Shown here one piece after another: positions 35,493 to 47,902 of a stretch of 64,000 nt of DNA. The stretch is from Selaginella tamariscina (lineage: Eukaryota > Streptophyta > Lycopodiopsida > Selaginellales > Selaginellaceae), in NCBI GenBank assembly GCA_003024785.1, contig PUQB01000170.1, positions 210,545-274,544 on the forward strand. Direction: 5' to 3'. The stretch's first letter is position 1. Every line of letters starts with the position of its first letter. Under the pieces are notes generated by a model. The model was not told the DNA's origin and ran no database searches. It saw only the letters and a list, made by a program, of their open reading frames with translations. Both the position numbers and the translations under genes were made by a program.

Positions 35493-36849
35493 GTGTGTGC
35501 GTGTGTCTTTACTTTTTGTATTTTCCTAACAATTCCTCTGGCGTCCTTCTGCAAAGGAGCAGCGACTTTGTGTCCTAAGGAGGATCTTCGCGAGCTTACG
35601 GTTCATTTAAAGTCCTGCAACTGTACTGAATTTGCTAGGCATTTACACTCGAGAATTCTGTCAAGTGACCACAGAAGCAACAGGTACCTGTCTAATCTCC
35701 TGCTCTATGGTAAAACTGGGCTGTTTTCAACAGTATTAACGCGGCCAATGTGTTCTCGTCTAGTCTTCTTATGGGAGTTCATATCCAGACTGGATGCGCT
35801 GAGTGCGTATTCGGTAGCATGCCCGAGCAAGATGTCGTTGTTTGGAACTCTCTTGCTGTTGCATATGCCCAGAAGGGACATATGTATGAGACAGAAGCCG
35901 TCTTCAGTAAAATGCCACAGCAGACAGTTATATCATGGACACTGATGGGCATCTTGTCAAATATGGAATGCTCCCCTTGCAGAACCGAGTTCCATGAAAC
36001 ACTCGTCCTCTAGCATGATGTCAAACATATCCTTGGCTTTCTTTCTCATGCCGTTTTCCATATACGCAGCAACCATCTCGTTCCATGAGACCACATTCCA
36101 CTTAGTCATTCTGTCAAAGATTGCCTTAGCCTCACGCAGGTGCCCTCTCTGCACATATGCTGCAATTATGGAGTTCCAAGAGAATTCATTCTCTCAGGCA
36201 TCCCTTCAAATATTGCTTTAGCCTTCGAGAAGATGCCTGCCCAAGATGTGGTTTCATTTAATGCATTGTCGGTGCTTTCACGAGATCTGAGAAGCTGGAT
36301 AATGCAAAACGAATGTGCCAGAGAGGGACTTTGTCTCCTGGGTTGTTCTTCTTATGGGTTATGCACAGGTGTTCATTCTGGATGAATCTGAGGAATTCTT
36401 CACTAGAATGCCACAGCTTGATGTAGTTTCTTCCACTGGCATGCTGACTTTAAATACCCAACGTGGGCATATGCCGCGAGCTAGAGAGATTTTCAGTGAG
36501 TGTAGGGATGGAGACTCTTTTGTGTAGAATACAATTATTGCAGCGTGTGCAGGGAACGGGAATGCTGAGGAAGCTGGGGAGTTCCTCCGAGAAATGACAC
36601 TTCAAGGAGTGAGAATGGATGATATATCAACGTCACAGCGGGCTTGTTCGCGATGGTAGAAGATGGTTTCTTCTAATGATATCCGAGTTTGGAATGGAGC
36701 CAAGATGCGAGCATTTCTTCTGCATGGTGGATTTGATGGGAAGGTCGGGAATGATCGAGGATGCGGATGATCTTATCGACAATATGCCGTATGATTCTGC
36801 ATGGAAAGCCCAGGTTTATAATGATTGTCCTCTTTATTCTAATAAATGA
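35493..36849 (+). pseudogene. PPR protein, copy 1 (pseudogene with internal inversion)
   Basis: Relic of a plant organelle RNA-binding PPR protein. N-terminal part: LCPKEDLRELTVHLKSCNC and FARHLHSRILSSD. PPR repeats follow in broken frames (FGSMPEQDVVVWNSLAVAYA, FSKMPQQTVISWT). From about 35948 to 36232 the PPR repeats are on the other strand (minus-strand ORF 36154-35957 reads FDRMTKWNVVSWNEMVAAYM). Plus-strand repeats resume at FEKMPAQDVVSFNA, and the tail has FGMEPRCEHFFCMVDLMGRSG. Compared with copy 2 it has extra deletions and frame breaks, for example at about 35710, 36013, 36335 and 36630. It lies 0.9 kb from the 3' end of kinase copy 2, convergent with it. Confidence 0.8.
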
Positions 36850-37777
36850 AATACTATGTAATAAAATGACATTTCTAATATAAATCTACACTTTAAGACA
36901 TCAATAATCAATGATTTAAATATACAAATAATAAAAAAGAAATCCAAACCACTATTTTCAACACCCAAGTTAATAATATACCTTTCACAGTCTAACCTTT
37001 AAAACCTAGAGAAGATACTTATTTTTAATAAATAAATATACAAGTGTTCGTTCCGTAACTTAACGTAAGCAAAATGACATTAACTGTTAGTGTATTTATC
37101 TTATATATTAATTTTAACATGAATTAATTGAATTTACGTGCACCTAACCTACTTTGAAGGGGAATTCATTTAAATAAAATCTACTTTTTTTTTTTTTTTT
37201 TAAGTGCATTACTAACATGTTACAATCTTAAGCTGTGATGAAGAATGTTAAACTAGGAACAATCAAGCTAGCAACCTGACCAAGTCATATGTAAGACTGC
37301 TATGCATAATTCCTCATTCATAGATGCCTAGAAAGAGCAAATGGCCTTAGGACTTACACCGTTCAGGACTTCTAGGGTCAATATAGTGTACGTGTGTGTA
37401 TTATATTTCAAAGACATAAATTTTTAATATAATTTTAATGACTCAATAATAATTTTTATTCATTTATATATATTTATACTTTAATTAGCCTTAAAAAATT
37501 AGTGATACCATAAATAGATATTAATTGTCAATTTAACATAATATATTAAGTTTATGAGCACACACACACACACCCTCTTAAACAAATAAGCAATATGAGA
37601 TTAAACAATAAATGTTTGTCCCTTTGTATATCAGATATCTTAGTTCTTTACGATAATAGTCGCTTCTAACGCACTTGGTTGCTACATATTCAAACATCCA
37701 CATCCACACACACTACACGTGTCATGTTAACGTACACTCTCTAGACGTATATCACACGTTATTCTGTTTAGCTTGTT
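36850..37777. other. Spacer between PPR copy 1 and kinase copy 2
   Basis: Non-coding, convergent intergenic DNA shared with 45112-46028 in the next unit. Contains a poly-T run near 37183-37201 and a (CA)n tract at 37560-37574. Confidence 0.6.
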
Positions 37778-39652
37778 TTACAGCGAGGAAGACATAGACA
37801 TCTCACCGGTGAAGAGCAAATTCAGCACTTGACGCATGCTTGGCCTCTTGCTTGGATCCTCATCTATACACATTAGAGCCGTCTTCAAAACCCGCAGAAC
37901 TTCATCGGGATCGTAAATCCCATGAAGCCTAGGATCTACCACACTCAGAACTGCATCTTGTCCGACACACTCTTCCACCCAGGGAAGTAGGAGACCGCCT
38001 TCAGGACTCACCGCTTTCTTCCCACACACAGTCTCCAAAACCACCACACCGAAACTATAAGTGTCCGAAGCAGAAGTGAACTGGAACGTGTAACCGACTT
38101 CAGGTGCAATGTATCCTACCGTCCCTGCAACTGTTGTGACGGTCGATCTACTGACTCCGTGTTGACCAACTCTAGCAAGTCCAAAGTCGCCCAACCGAGC
38201 ATTGAACTCTGCATCTAGCATGACGTTACTACACTTGATGTCTCTGTGAACTACCTGTCTCTCCCACTCCTCGTGGAGATAAACCAGAGCTGCAGCAAGC
38301 CCGGTTATGATGTTAAACCTTGTCTCCCACAACAGCAACACAGCCTTGTTCCCAAAGAGTGCCTGGTCAAGGCTTCCCTGTGGCATGTATTCGTAAACAA
38401 GGATGAGCTCCCGTTTCCACTTGCACCATCCACGGAGCTTAACCAGGTTCCTGTGGCTTAAGTTGCTGATAATCTTGACCTCTGAAAGGAACTCCCGCTC
38501 ACCTTGTCCGGATTCCTTGGAGATTCGTTTCACTGCAACAATAGACTGGTCTTCAGGAAGAACACCTTTGTACACGCTACCAAACCCGCCTCTTCCCAGC
38601 AGCATCTCCTCATTGAAATTCTGAGTCGCTTGAATGATATCTCCGTGGCGCATCTCGTGAGGCAGCAAGACCAAGTTGTTCTGCTTTAAATACCCACCCG
38701 AAGAGTGAAGTCGCTTCCGAGGATGAAAATACATGTACCCAGCCAGGCAAAGAAGCACCAAAACGGCCACCGCTGTACTTGTTACACTAATTATAAATGG
38801 TATTTTGAAGTTTGTTCTTGAGCTTCCCTTCGTTTTTGGCTCCGAGGACGGTACTCTAGTTCGTATGTTTGACAACTCACTGGAGAAATTCCATGATAAT
38901 ATCTTGTGAAAGTCGACATTCCCTGCACCAGAGCCAGCAGAGAATCCCACGTAAGACTCCTTCTGGAGATAAGCACAAAGATTAACACTATGTTCGAGTG
39001 CCGGGGTGCTTAGTCTCGTGAATGAAGTGTCGCTGGAGATGTAAACTTTCAGAACCTGGAAGAAAGCATCGTACTCAATCCTGACTGCTATGTTTCCGTT
39101 TCCGAACCTGGGCGTGTCGATGTTGCTAGCATTGATGGAAATAATGCTGTTGAGATTGATTCCAACGTGATTGTCACTGATGTCTTGAAACTCTGGATAG
39201 CCATTTGAAGGAAAATTCTTGAATGTATCGAATTCAACAGCAACAAGATGGTTGTTAGGCGAACCATTATCGCTAGGCTCAAACAGAGCGAGCCATCTAC
39301 CATAGCTATTGTTCGAAGGTGCAGACCTGTTGGGTGCTATTAAGAAGGCAAGACCATCAGCATTGACTGCAGCAGGGTCCTTCTTTTCGATAGAGAAGGT
39401 GAAATTTGTGGAAAATGAAGTAGGTTTGGAACAAAAATCAATGGGTTGATTCTTCATTATCCTTCCATAGCTAGACAATTCGTTACCCGTGAGAAGCAGT
39501 TCTCCTTGGTTATTATCGATTGTGGCATGCCCACTAACATAGAGATCATTCTCTGAAACACCATTGAAATCTTGGTAAGCAAACTGGAATTGTCCATAAG
39601 CAAAGCTGGATGCCAGACTCATAAACATTAATAAAAGAACATTTGCAGCCAT
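37778..39652 (-). CDS. L-type lectin-domain receptor kinase, copy 2 (intact)
   Basis: Single-exon membrane receptor kinase of 624 aa. The frame is open to 39775, but I place the start at 39652, where MAANVLLLMFMSLASSFAYG gives a proper signal peptide. Legume-lectin domain about residues 21-260 (NADGLAF at 98-104; VAVEFDTF at 137-144; ISDNHVGIN at 158-166). One transmembrane helix about 284-309. Ser/Thr kinase about 350-615: glycine loop GRGGFGSV (353-360), ATP lysine K375, HRD at 469-471, DFG at 489-491, APE at 516-518. It is an RD kinase with all catalytic residues. Family members sense extracellular ligands at the plasma membrane in defence and development; the ligand here is unknown. Only this copy of the three has an unbroken frame. 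Confidence 0.93.
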   Translation of the reverse strand: MAANVLLLMFMSLASSFAYGQFQFAYQDFNGVSENDLYVSGHATIDNNQGELLLTGNELSSYGRIMKNQPIDFCSKPTSFSTNFTFSIEKKDPAAVNADGLAFLIAPNRSAPSNNSYGRWLALFEPSDNGSPNNHLVAVEFDTFKNFPSNGYPEFQDISDNHVGINLNSIISINASNIDTPRFGNGNIAVRIEYDAFFQVLKVYISSDTSFTRLSTPALEHSVNLCAYLQKESYVGFSAGSGAGNVDFHKILSWNFSSELSNIRTRVPSSEPKTKGSSRTNFKIPFIISVTSTAVAVLVLLCLAGYMYFHPRKRLHSSGGYLKQNNLVLLPHEMRHGDIIQATQNFNEEMLLGRGGFGSVYKGVLPEDQSIVAVKRISKESGQGEREFLSEVKIISNLSHRNLVKLRGWCKWKRELILVYEYMPQGSLDQALFGNKAVLLLWETRFNIITGLAAALVYLHEEWERQVVHRDIKCSNVMLDAEFNARLGDFGLARVGQHGVSRSTVTTVAGTVGYIAPEVGYTFQFTSASDTYSFGVVVLETVCGKKAVSPEGGLLLPWVEECVGQDAVLSVVDPRLHGIYDPDEVLRVLKTALMCIDEDPSKRPSMRQVLNLLFTGEMSMSSSL

Positions 39653-42600
39653 GACCAGGCTCGGCATTAGGCTAGACAGTGGTGCTATAAACTGTAAATA
39701 TTTCAAAGGCACCGGATTCAACATCAATTGGGAAGTGTCATCGCATACGTATAGATAAAGGGTCCTAAAAATCAATGTCGTTTTCTATTAAAAACTCTCG
39801 ACTATCTCCTTTCGATACCACACATTAATAAATATATAAAAATACTTTCATAAGTATACAATTTTTCTTAATATTGTAACACACATCAGATTTGAATATT
39901 ATATTATATATTATAAATTATATATTTATAATATGAGCTTATAATAATAATAATAATAATATTTATAATATTATATTGAAAACACATTATTACTTTTTAA
40001 ATTAAAATTTAAAAATTTACAATGAGATTTTTTAAATATAAATCCCAATATTAACATAAAAATTAGTAAAAATTTATAAAATTACATTTTAAACTTCAAA
40101 ATATCAATGAATTTGTTACTTAATTGGTTTTCATAAAAATTTATTATTTTTATTAACTTATATCTTTCATCTTAATATATATATATATATAATAGATTAA
40201 ACATAATATATAAATTTTTTAAGAATATGCAAATATTTATTTTTAAACCTTATAAAAACATTAGCCTAAATTGGAAACGTAATTTAAGGAGTTTGATTCA
40301 TACAAACTTCTTCATTATATAGTTATATTGTTACTTAAATTATATATGTTATGTAGATATAATTAATAACTTAATCTAGAACACTTATGTAATATGAGAG
40401 AGAATATATAATGTAACAAATATTGTATTCATGTTAAGTCAACCAAATTTTTTATAATTAAGGTATAAATTTAAAAAGCTTTTTCTTAACTAAGGGCTTT
40501 TATTAGGGTTAATTAAGAATATTAAGTAATCAACACTACTTTTTTTGTTCTATTTTAATTAAAATTAATAATCTTTAATTAGTGATTTGACAAATGTTTA
40601 ATGAGAACTTAATATAAGAAAAATATATAATAAATGTATCATTGAAAAAAGTAATTATATAGTTTGCTTTTAAATTTTTTTAGAAGAATGTGAGAAATAA
40701 AGATGAATGAAAGGTGAGTTAGAGATATCATAATTTTAATTTTTTAATTTGTTATTTAATTATTATTTAAATATAATTTTAAAATTATTAATTTTTGTGA
40801 AAAAAATGTAGAGTTAAATTGGTTCAAAAAAAGTATAACATATTATATAATTGGATATATCATAATGATTTTAAAAACAATTAAGAAATATAAGAAATAA
40901 AAGGAGAATGTTACCATTTTATACTTAATGTTGAAAACAAACGTATATGTAAATAATATAAGTTTGTTTTAGTGTTTATAAATTGAAAGTGGAAATCATT
41001 CTTAATTATCACACATGTATTCACTTAATGTCAACTTTTAAAAATAAAAATTCTTTTAAATTGTACATCACAAAGAATTTTAAACATAAAATTGAATATT
41101 ATAGTTTTTTTTTAGTTATCATCATTGTAATGAAATTTAAAATTGAAATAATCTAAGGCTAATGTGGTATAATTGTTTTTTAAAATAAAGGTGTTAGGTG
41201 AAGTAAATAACATGTTAAATAAGTGGAAAAAAAAATGAATTTTAATTAATAAATGTTCTTAGTAGTATGATTTATATAGTTTCTTAAATTTAATAAACTC
41301 ATTATCATAGTTAAAGGTTAAGTCAAAGAACAAAAGAAAAAAATTAATATACCAAGTGCTAGAGATTGCACACTTAAAACAAAAAAATTAAGAATGAGTT
41401 TGTTACAATGAAAAATCAAATTATAATTTTTGAGAATGAAGTACAAAAAAAGGTTCTTAAAATAATTAAGAAAATGTGATAAGAATATTAATTTTTTCAA
41501 GATGTATTAACTAGAGAACATATGGGTCGTTTAAAAGGTTTAGTATCATCAATATAATTTGTTATAAGTATGGTAGTTAAGGAGATGCAAAAGCAAATAC
41601 AAAATGTTAAATATATTTCAAAACGACTAAAGCTCATAAGGCAAACCATTTAATTGTTTGGGGTGACTCAAAATACTAATGAAAATGTTGAATGGGTGAT
41701 TAATTTAGTTTAATAAAAGTTATATTTTTGATACCATATTTACTTAGAATATTTTTGGAATGGCATCCATTTAAGGTGGCAATTTGTAGAATGCGTTGAT
41801 GATGTTCTAAAAAATGCTGCAAAAAAATATAATTACATGGAAATTAATGATTGGTGCATATGCCCAGAATGGGTATATCAAATGAAGAAGTAATATGTTT
41901 GTAGGTATGCAATTGGAAAGTCACAAACCGGATATGCCAGTGTTAATGAGCATGTAAAATGTTTAAATGTTAAGTAAAAGACAAACCATGCCTTATTTAA
42001 TGTGTGTTTAATAACATGGAATATCGAACAAAGATATCATATGTAAAGTTTGAACTTGAATGTATATAAATTAAGATTTGACTCTATTGCAACAATGTTA
42101 AATGTTAAGAGTTTATAACTCAAAAGTATTAAGTAAATTTTCATAAATATATTTATTTTATAGTGAAAGGTGTAGCCACAAATGTAAATATAGATCCTTC
42201 AATTAAATTAGAGCATCATAAGTAAAAGAGACACTTCATATAGTGGTATAAACTTGTAATTCCTATTTTGGTTTAAGAGGGTAAATATTATAAAGATTGG
42301 TGTAAAAGTAACTATTTTGTCTTATTAAAACATATAAATGTTTAACACGACAAAATTCCAAAAACTTCATGTTAAAGTTATTATAATATTATGCATGAAT
42401 GAGTTTTGAATATGAAGATATAGCCAAGTATATATTGAGTGAATATGTAAAGTTATTAAAAAAGGATTTTTAAAAGAGATTTATTTTAATATAATTTGTT
42501 TTTTTTTTAAATTAATCTTTATGGTAATGCATTATATACTACATTAATATTTAATATTATATGACTCTTTTGAATATGATAAACAACATTTATATAATTA

Positions 42601-43690
42601 TTTGAAAAACAATGTGGAATTATATAATCATAACGGTGACGTAATATTTATGATAAATTATATAATCAATAGGGTGATATAATGTTTGTGAAGAATTTTA
42701 ACGAGTGTTATAGTAATTTATAAATTATGACATTTATAACAAATGAGTCTTTTATGATTTAATAATAAAGTTAATCTAAAATGGGTTAAGAAGTTTAAGG
42801 AATTATTAATTTTGGTAAATAATAATGTATATTGTTGGTCAAGGTTAAGAGTTTTCCCTTGTTATTCATATATTGGTGAATCAAAAATTATAGATTATGT
42901 TTTATTGTGCATCTTTATTACTTATAGTGAAAGGTTTAATGGCTAGAGAACAAAAAGATTTGTCTAATTCAAATCATTTACTATTATAGTTTAATTTAAA
43001 TTTATGTATTTATTAAAAAAATTAAGGTATAAATAAGACAATGTAAGAGACTTTATTAAATTATAATAAGCAGGAGGTTTATTGTACTATGCTATAACAA
43101 TAATTATTAAATTTATTAAAAAAAGTGATCATTAAAACATTTCACAAGTTATGTATTAGTACTGGTTACAAATGAGGTTTATGGTTTAATATACCATAAG
43201 TGATAATTTCATGTTTAGTTTCCATGGTAATCGCCCCTTATACTTTAATATATATAATTGATAAAAATGAGTGGTGGAGTGCACGATGTACCAAGTTAAC
43301 AAGGTTTAAAAAATTTAATATTCGAATTAATATTTGTATACACATTCAAGAATCATTCAAAGAAATAATTTTTTATTAAAAATAAAATTTTCACTAAGAA
43401 AAGTTACTCCAGTAATTCCCATTTTAAGTAGCTTTAGAATTTTATTTAAAATTAAAATTAAAATTAGTTGTGCATTGTAAGTAACCAAAATAATGTTATT
43501 AATAATTTTGTTATATCCTCCACGTAATTGGTTATTAGTTTTTATCCTTTAGATTTCAAAAGAAATTAGTTATCAGGTACTCTAGATATTAATGTAATTA
43601 GTGGTTTTGATTCATACACTGAACTATTACTTGTAACTCTCAAAATCAATCCCACTTTATGTTGTTATATATATATATATATGTATATAT
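39653..43690. other. AT-rich spacer of tandem unit 2
   Basis: Non-coding spacer between the start of kinase copy 2 and the start of PPR copy 2; divergent promoters must lie in it. It carries the empty site for the MITE of unit 3 (about 40975-41000) and the region where retroelements A/B sit in unit 1 (about 42390). TAA and TA repeats occur at 39940-39960 and 40176-40190. Confidence 0.6.
43428..43591 (-). repeat. Segment inverted between tandem units (unit 2 orientation)
   Basis: Reverse complement of 35124-35375, shorter by about 90 bp. It lies directly upstream of PPR copy 2. Confidence 0.8.
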
Positions 43691-45111
43691 GTGTGTGTGT
43701 GTGTATATAGTTTCTTTTCTTTTTGTATTTTCCTAACAATTCAAACCTCTCCTCTGGCGTCCTTCTGCAAAGGAGCAGCCAGATACTCACCGACTTTGTG
43801 TCCTAAGGAGGATCTTCGCGAGCTTACGGTTCTTTTAAAGTCCTGCAACTGTACTGAATTTGCTAGGCATTTACACTCGAGAATTCTGTCAAGTGACCAC
43901 AGAACCAACAGGTACCTGTCTAATCTCCTGATTCAGCTCTATGGTAAACTGGGCTGTGTGAATGACGCAAAGAATGTATTCAACAGTATTAACGGAGTCT
44001 TCTTATGGGAGTTCATATCCAGAATGGAGAATTGGAATGCGCTAAGTGCGTATTCGATAGCATGCCCGAGCGAGATGTCGTTGTTTGGAACTCTCTTGCT
44101 GCTGCATATGCCCAGAAGGGACATATGTATGAGACAGAAGCCGTCTTCAGTAAGATGCCACAGCAGACAGTTATATCATGGACACTGATGGGCATCTTGT
44201 CAAATATGGAATGCTCCCCTTGCAGAACCGAGTTCCATGAAACACTCGTCCTCTCAGGCATGATGTCAAACATATCCTTGGCTTCCTTTCTCATGCCGTT
44301 TTCCACATACGCAGCAACCATCTCGTTCCATGAGACCACATTCCACTTAGTCATTCTGTCAAAGATTGCCTTAGCCTCACGCAGGTGCCGTCTCTGCACA
44401 TATGCTGCAATTATGGAGTTCCAAGAGATTTCATTCTTCTCAGGCATCCCTTCAAATATTGCTTTAGCCTTCGAGAAGATGCCTGCCCAAGATGTGGTTT
44501 CATTTAATGCATTGTCGGTGCTTTCACGAGATCTGAGAAGCTGGATAATGCGGACTTTGTCTCCTGGGTTGTTCTTCTTATGGGTTATGCACAGGTGTTC
44601 ATGCTGGATGAAGCTGAGGAAATCTTCACCACAGCTTGATGTAGTTTCTTCCACTGGCATGCTGACTTTATATGCCCAACATGGGCATATGCAGCGAGCT
44701 AGAGAGATTTTCAGTGAGTGTAGGAATGCAATTATTGCAGCGTGTGCAGGGAACGGAAATGCTGCGGAAGCTGGGGAGTTTCTCCGAGAAATGACACTTC
44801 AAGGAGTGAGAATGGATGATATATGTTTCTTGAGCATAATTGCAGCTTGTAGTCGCAGCGGGCTTGTTCGCGATGGTAGAAGATGGTTTCTTCTAATGAT
44901 ATCCGAGTTTGGAATGGAGCCAAGATGCGAGCATTTCTTCTGCATGGTGGATTTGATGGGAAGGTCGGGAATGATCGAGGATGCGGATGATCTTATCGAC
45001 AATTTGCCGTTTGTGCCGATGATTCTGCATGGAAAGTCCCGGTTTATAATGATTGTCCTCTTTATTCTATTAACTGAAATACTATGTAATAAAATGACAT
45101 TTCCAATGTAA
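43691..45111 (+). pseudogene. PPR protein, copy 2 (chimeric, with internal inversion)
   Basis: Better preserved than copy 1. 43691-44188 encodes the N-terminus (SPTLCPKEDLRELTVLLKSC, ARHLHSRILSSDHRTNRYLS, LIQLYGKLGCVNDAKNVFNS). A frame change near 44005 leads to an ORF of 368 aa (44005-45111). In it, normal PPR repeats (FDSMPERDVVVWNSLAAAYA, FSKMPQQTVISWT) pass without a stop into about 285 bp that is antisense to PPR repeats (about 44190-44475), then return to sense repeats (FEKMPAQDVVSFNA, FLREMTLQGVRMDD, GMEPRCEHFFCMVDLMGRSG). Reading the antisense block on the minus strand gives FEGMPEKNEISWNSIIAAYV and FDRMTKWNVVSWNEMVAAYV. The C-terminal E-type region breaks off. Intact PPR function is unlikely. 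Confidence 0.85.
44190..44475 (-). other. Inverted block of PPR repeats inside PPR copy 2
   Basis: On the minus strand this block encodes about three consecutive PPR motifs (MPEKNEISWNSIIAAYV; MTKWNVVSWNEMVAAYV; MPERTSVSWNSVLQG). The flanking sequence encodes PPR motifs on the plus strand. The same arrangement exists in copy 1 at about 35948-36232. Breakpoints are estimated within about 15 bp from where PPR-like reading switches strand. Confidence 0.8.
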
Positions 45112-46028
45112 ATCTACACTTTAAAACATCAATAATCAATGATTTAAATATACAAATAATAAAAAAGAAATCCAAACCACTATTTCCAACTTTTGAAAGG
45201 AACTTTACTCATTACCCAAGTTAATAATAATACGAAAACTTATCTAACCTTTGAAACCTAGAGAAGATACTTATTTTTAATAAATAAATATACAAGTGTT
45301 CGTTCCGTAACTTAACGTAAGCAAAATGACATTAACTGTTAGTGTATTTATCTTATATATTAATTTTAACATGAATTAATTGAATTAACCTACTTTGAAG
45401 GGGAATTCATCTAAATAAAATCTACTTTTTTTAAAGTGCATTACTGAGATTTTTATAAACATGTTACAATCTTAAGCTGTGATGAAGAATGTTAAACTAG
45501 GAACAATCAAGCTAACAACCTGACCAAGTCATATGTAAGACTGCTATGCATAATTCCTCATTCATAGATGCCTAGAAAGAGCACATAGAATAAATGGCCT
45601 TAGGACTTACACCGTTCAGGACTTTTAGGGTCAATATAGTGTTATATTTCAAAGACATAAATTTTTAATATTAATTTTTATTCATTTATATATTTATACT
45701 TTAATTAGCCTTAAAAATTACTTTGAACTTGTGAGCAGTTTTTTGGCCTAACGAATTTGACTAACTCCTTTGAAAGTGATGTAGATATTAATTGTCAATT
45801 TAACATAATATATTAAGTTTACGAGCGCACACACACCCTCTTAAACAAAGAAGCAATATGAGATTCAACAATAAATGTTTGTCCCTTTGTATATTAGTTC
45901 TTTACGATAATAGTCGCTTCTAATTGCTACATATTCAAACATCCACATCCACACACACTACACGTGTCATGTTAACGTACACTCTCTAGAATTATACGTA
46001 TATCACACGTTATTCTGTTTAGCTTGTT
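45112..46028. other. Spacer between PPR copy 2 and kinase copy 3
   Basis: Non-coding copy of 36850-37777, with a 60-bp stretch near 45722-45782 not seen in the other copy. Confidence 0.55.
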
Positions 46029-47902
46029 TTACAGCGAGGAAGACATAGACATCTCACCGGTGAAGAGCAAATTCAGCACTTGACGCATGCTTGGCCTCTT
46101 GCTTGGATCCTCATCTATACACATAGAGCCGTCTTCAAAACCCGCAGAACTTCATCGGGATCGTAAATCCCATGAAGCCTAGGATCTACCACACTCAGAA
46201 CTGCATCTTGTCCGACACACTCTTCCACCCAGGGAAGTAGGAGACCGCCTTCAGGGCTCACCGCTTTCTTCCCACACACAGTCTCCAAAACCACCACACC
46301 GAAACTATAAGTGTCCGAAGCAGGCGTGAACTTGAACGTGTAACCGACTTCAGGTGCAATGTATCCTACCGTCCCAGCAACTGTTGTGATGGTCGATCTA
46401 GTCACTCCGTGTTGACCAACTCTAGCGAGTCCAAAGTCGCCCAACCGAGCATTGAACTCTGCATCTAGCATGACGTTACTACACTTGATGTCTCTGTGAA
46501 CTACCTGTCTCTCCCACTCCTCGTGGAGATAAACCAGAGCTGCAGCAAGCCCGGTTATGATGTTAAACCTTGTCTCCCACAACAGCAACACAGCCTTGTT
46601 CCCAAAGAGTGCCTGGTCAAGGCTTCCCTGTGGCATGTATTCGTAAACAAGGATGAGCTCCCGTTTCCACTTGCACCATCCACGGAGCTTAACCAGGTTC
46701 CTGTGGCTTAAGTTGCTGATAATCTTGACCTCTGAAAGGAACTCCCGCTCACCTTGTCCGGATTCCTTCGAGATTCGTTTCACTGCAACAATAGACTGGT
46801 CTTCAGGAAGAACACCTTTGTACACGCTACCAAACCCGCCTCTTCCCAGCAGCATCTCCTCATTGAAATTCTGAGTCGCTTGAATGATATCTCCGTGGCG
46901 CATCTCGTGAGGCAGCAAGACCAAGTTGTTCTGCTTTAAATACCCACCCGAAGAGTGAAGTCGCTTCCGAGGATGAAAATACATGTACCCAGCCAGGCAA
47001 AGAAGCACCAAAACGGCCACCGCTGTACATGTTACACTAATTATAAATGGTATTTTGAAGTTTGTTCTTGAGCTTCCCTTCGTTTTTGGCTCCGAGGATG
47101 GTACTCTAGTTCGTATGTTTGACAACTCACTGGAGAAATTCCACGATAATATCTTGTGAAAGTCGACATTCCCTGCACCAGAGCCAGCAGAGAATCCCAC
47201 GTAAGACTCCTTCTGGAGATAAGCACAAAGATTAACACTATGTTCGAGTGCCGGGGTGCTTAGTCTCGTGAATGAAGTGTCGCTGGAGATGTAAACTTTC
47301 AGAACCTGGAAGAAAGCATCGTACTCAATCCTGACTGCTATGTTTCCGTTTCCGAACCTGGGCGTGTCGATGTTGCTAGCATTGATGGAAATAATGCTGT
47401 TGAGATTGATTCCAACGTGATTGTCACTGATGTCTTGAAACTCTGGATAGCCATTTGAAGGAAAATTCTTGAATGTATCGAATTCAACAGCAACAAGATG
47501 GTTGTTAGGCGAACCATTATCGCTAGGCTCAAACAGAGCGAGCCATCTACCATAGCTATTGTTCGAAGGTGCAGACCTGTTGGGTGCTATTAAGAAGGCA
47601 AGACCATCAGCATTGACTGCAGCAGGGTCCTTCTTTTCGATAGAGAAGGTGAAATTTGTGGAAAATGAAGTAGGTTTGGAACAAAAATCAATGGGTTGAT
47701 TCTTCATTATCCTTCCATAGCTAGACAACTTGTTACCCGTGAGAAGCAGTTCTCCTTGGTTATTATTAATTGTGGCATGCCCACTAGCATAGAGATCATT
47801 CTCTGAAGCACCAGTGAAATCTTGGTAAGCAAACTGGAATTGTCCATAAGCAAATCTGGATGCCAGACTCAAAAACATTAACAAAAGAACATTTGCAGCC
47901 AT
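46029..47902 (-). pseudogene. L-type lectin receptor kinase, copy 3 (C-terminal frameshift)
   Basis: Nearly identical to copy 2 (start at 47902, MAANVLLLMFLSLASRFAYG). Signal peptide, lectin domain, transmembrane helix, glycine loop, HRD, DFG and APE are all present. A single missing T near 46124 shifts the frame after TAL, so the product ends TALCV* at 46115 and loses about 31 residues, including the subdomain XI arginine region (EDPSKRPSMRQ). The downstream sequence still encodes the normal end down to a TAA at 46029-46031. The lesion is one base in otherwise intact sequence, so either a very recent null allele or a consensus error fits. Confidence 0.88.

Noticed and set aside
35957-36154. 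Separate minus-strand PPR gene overlapping PPR copy 1
   Set aside because: The motifs are limited to the inverted block and flanking motifs continue on the plus strand; an inversion explains both strands.
38246-38689. Plus-strand ORFs opposite the lectin kinases (also at 20546-20959 and 46496-46939)
   Set aside because: Antisense shadows of conserved kinase codons; they recur only because the kinase is duplicated.
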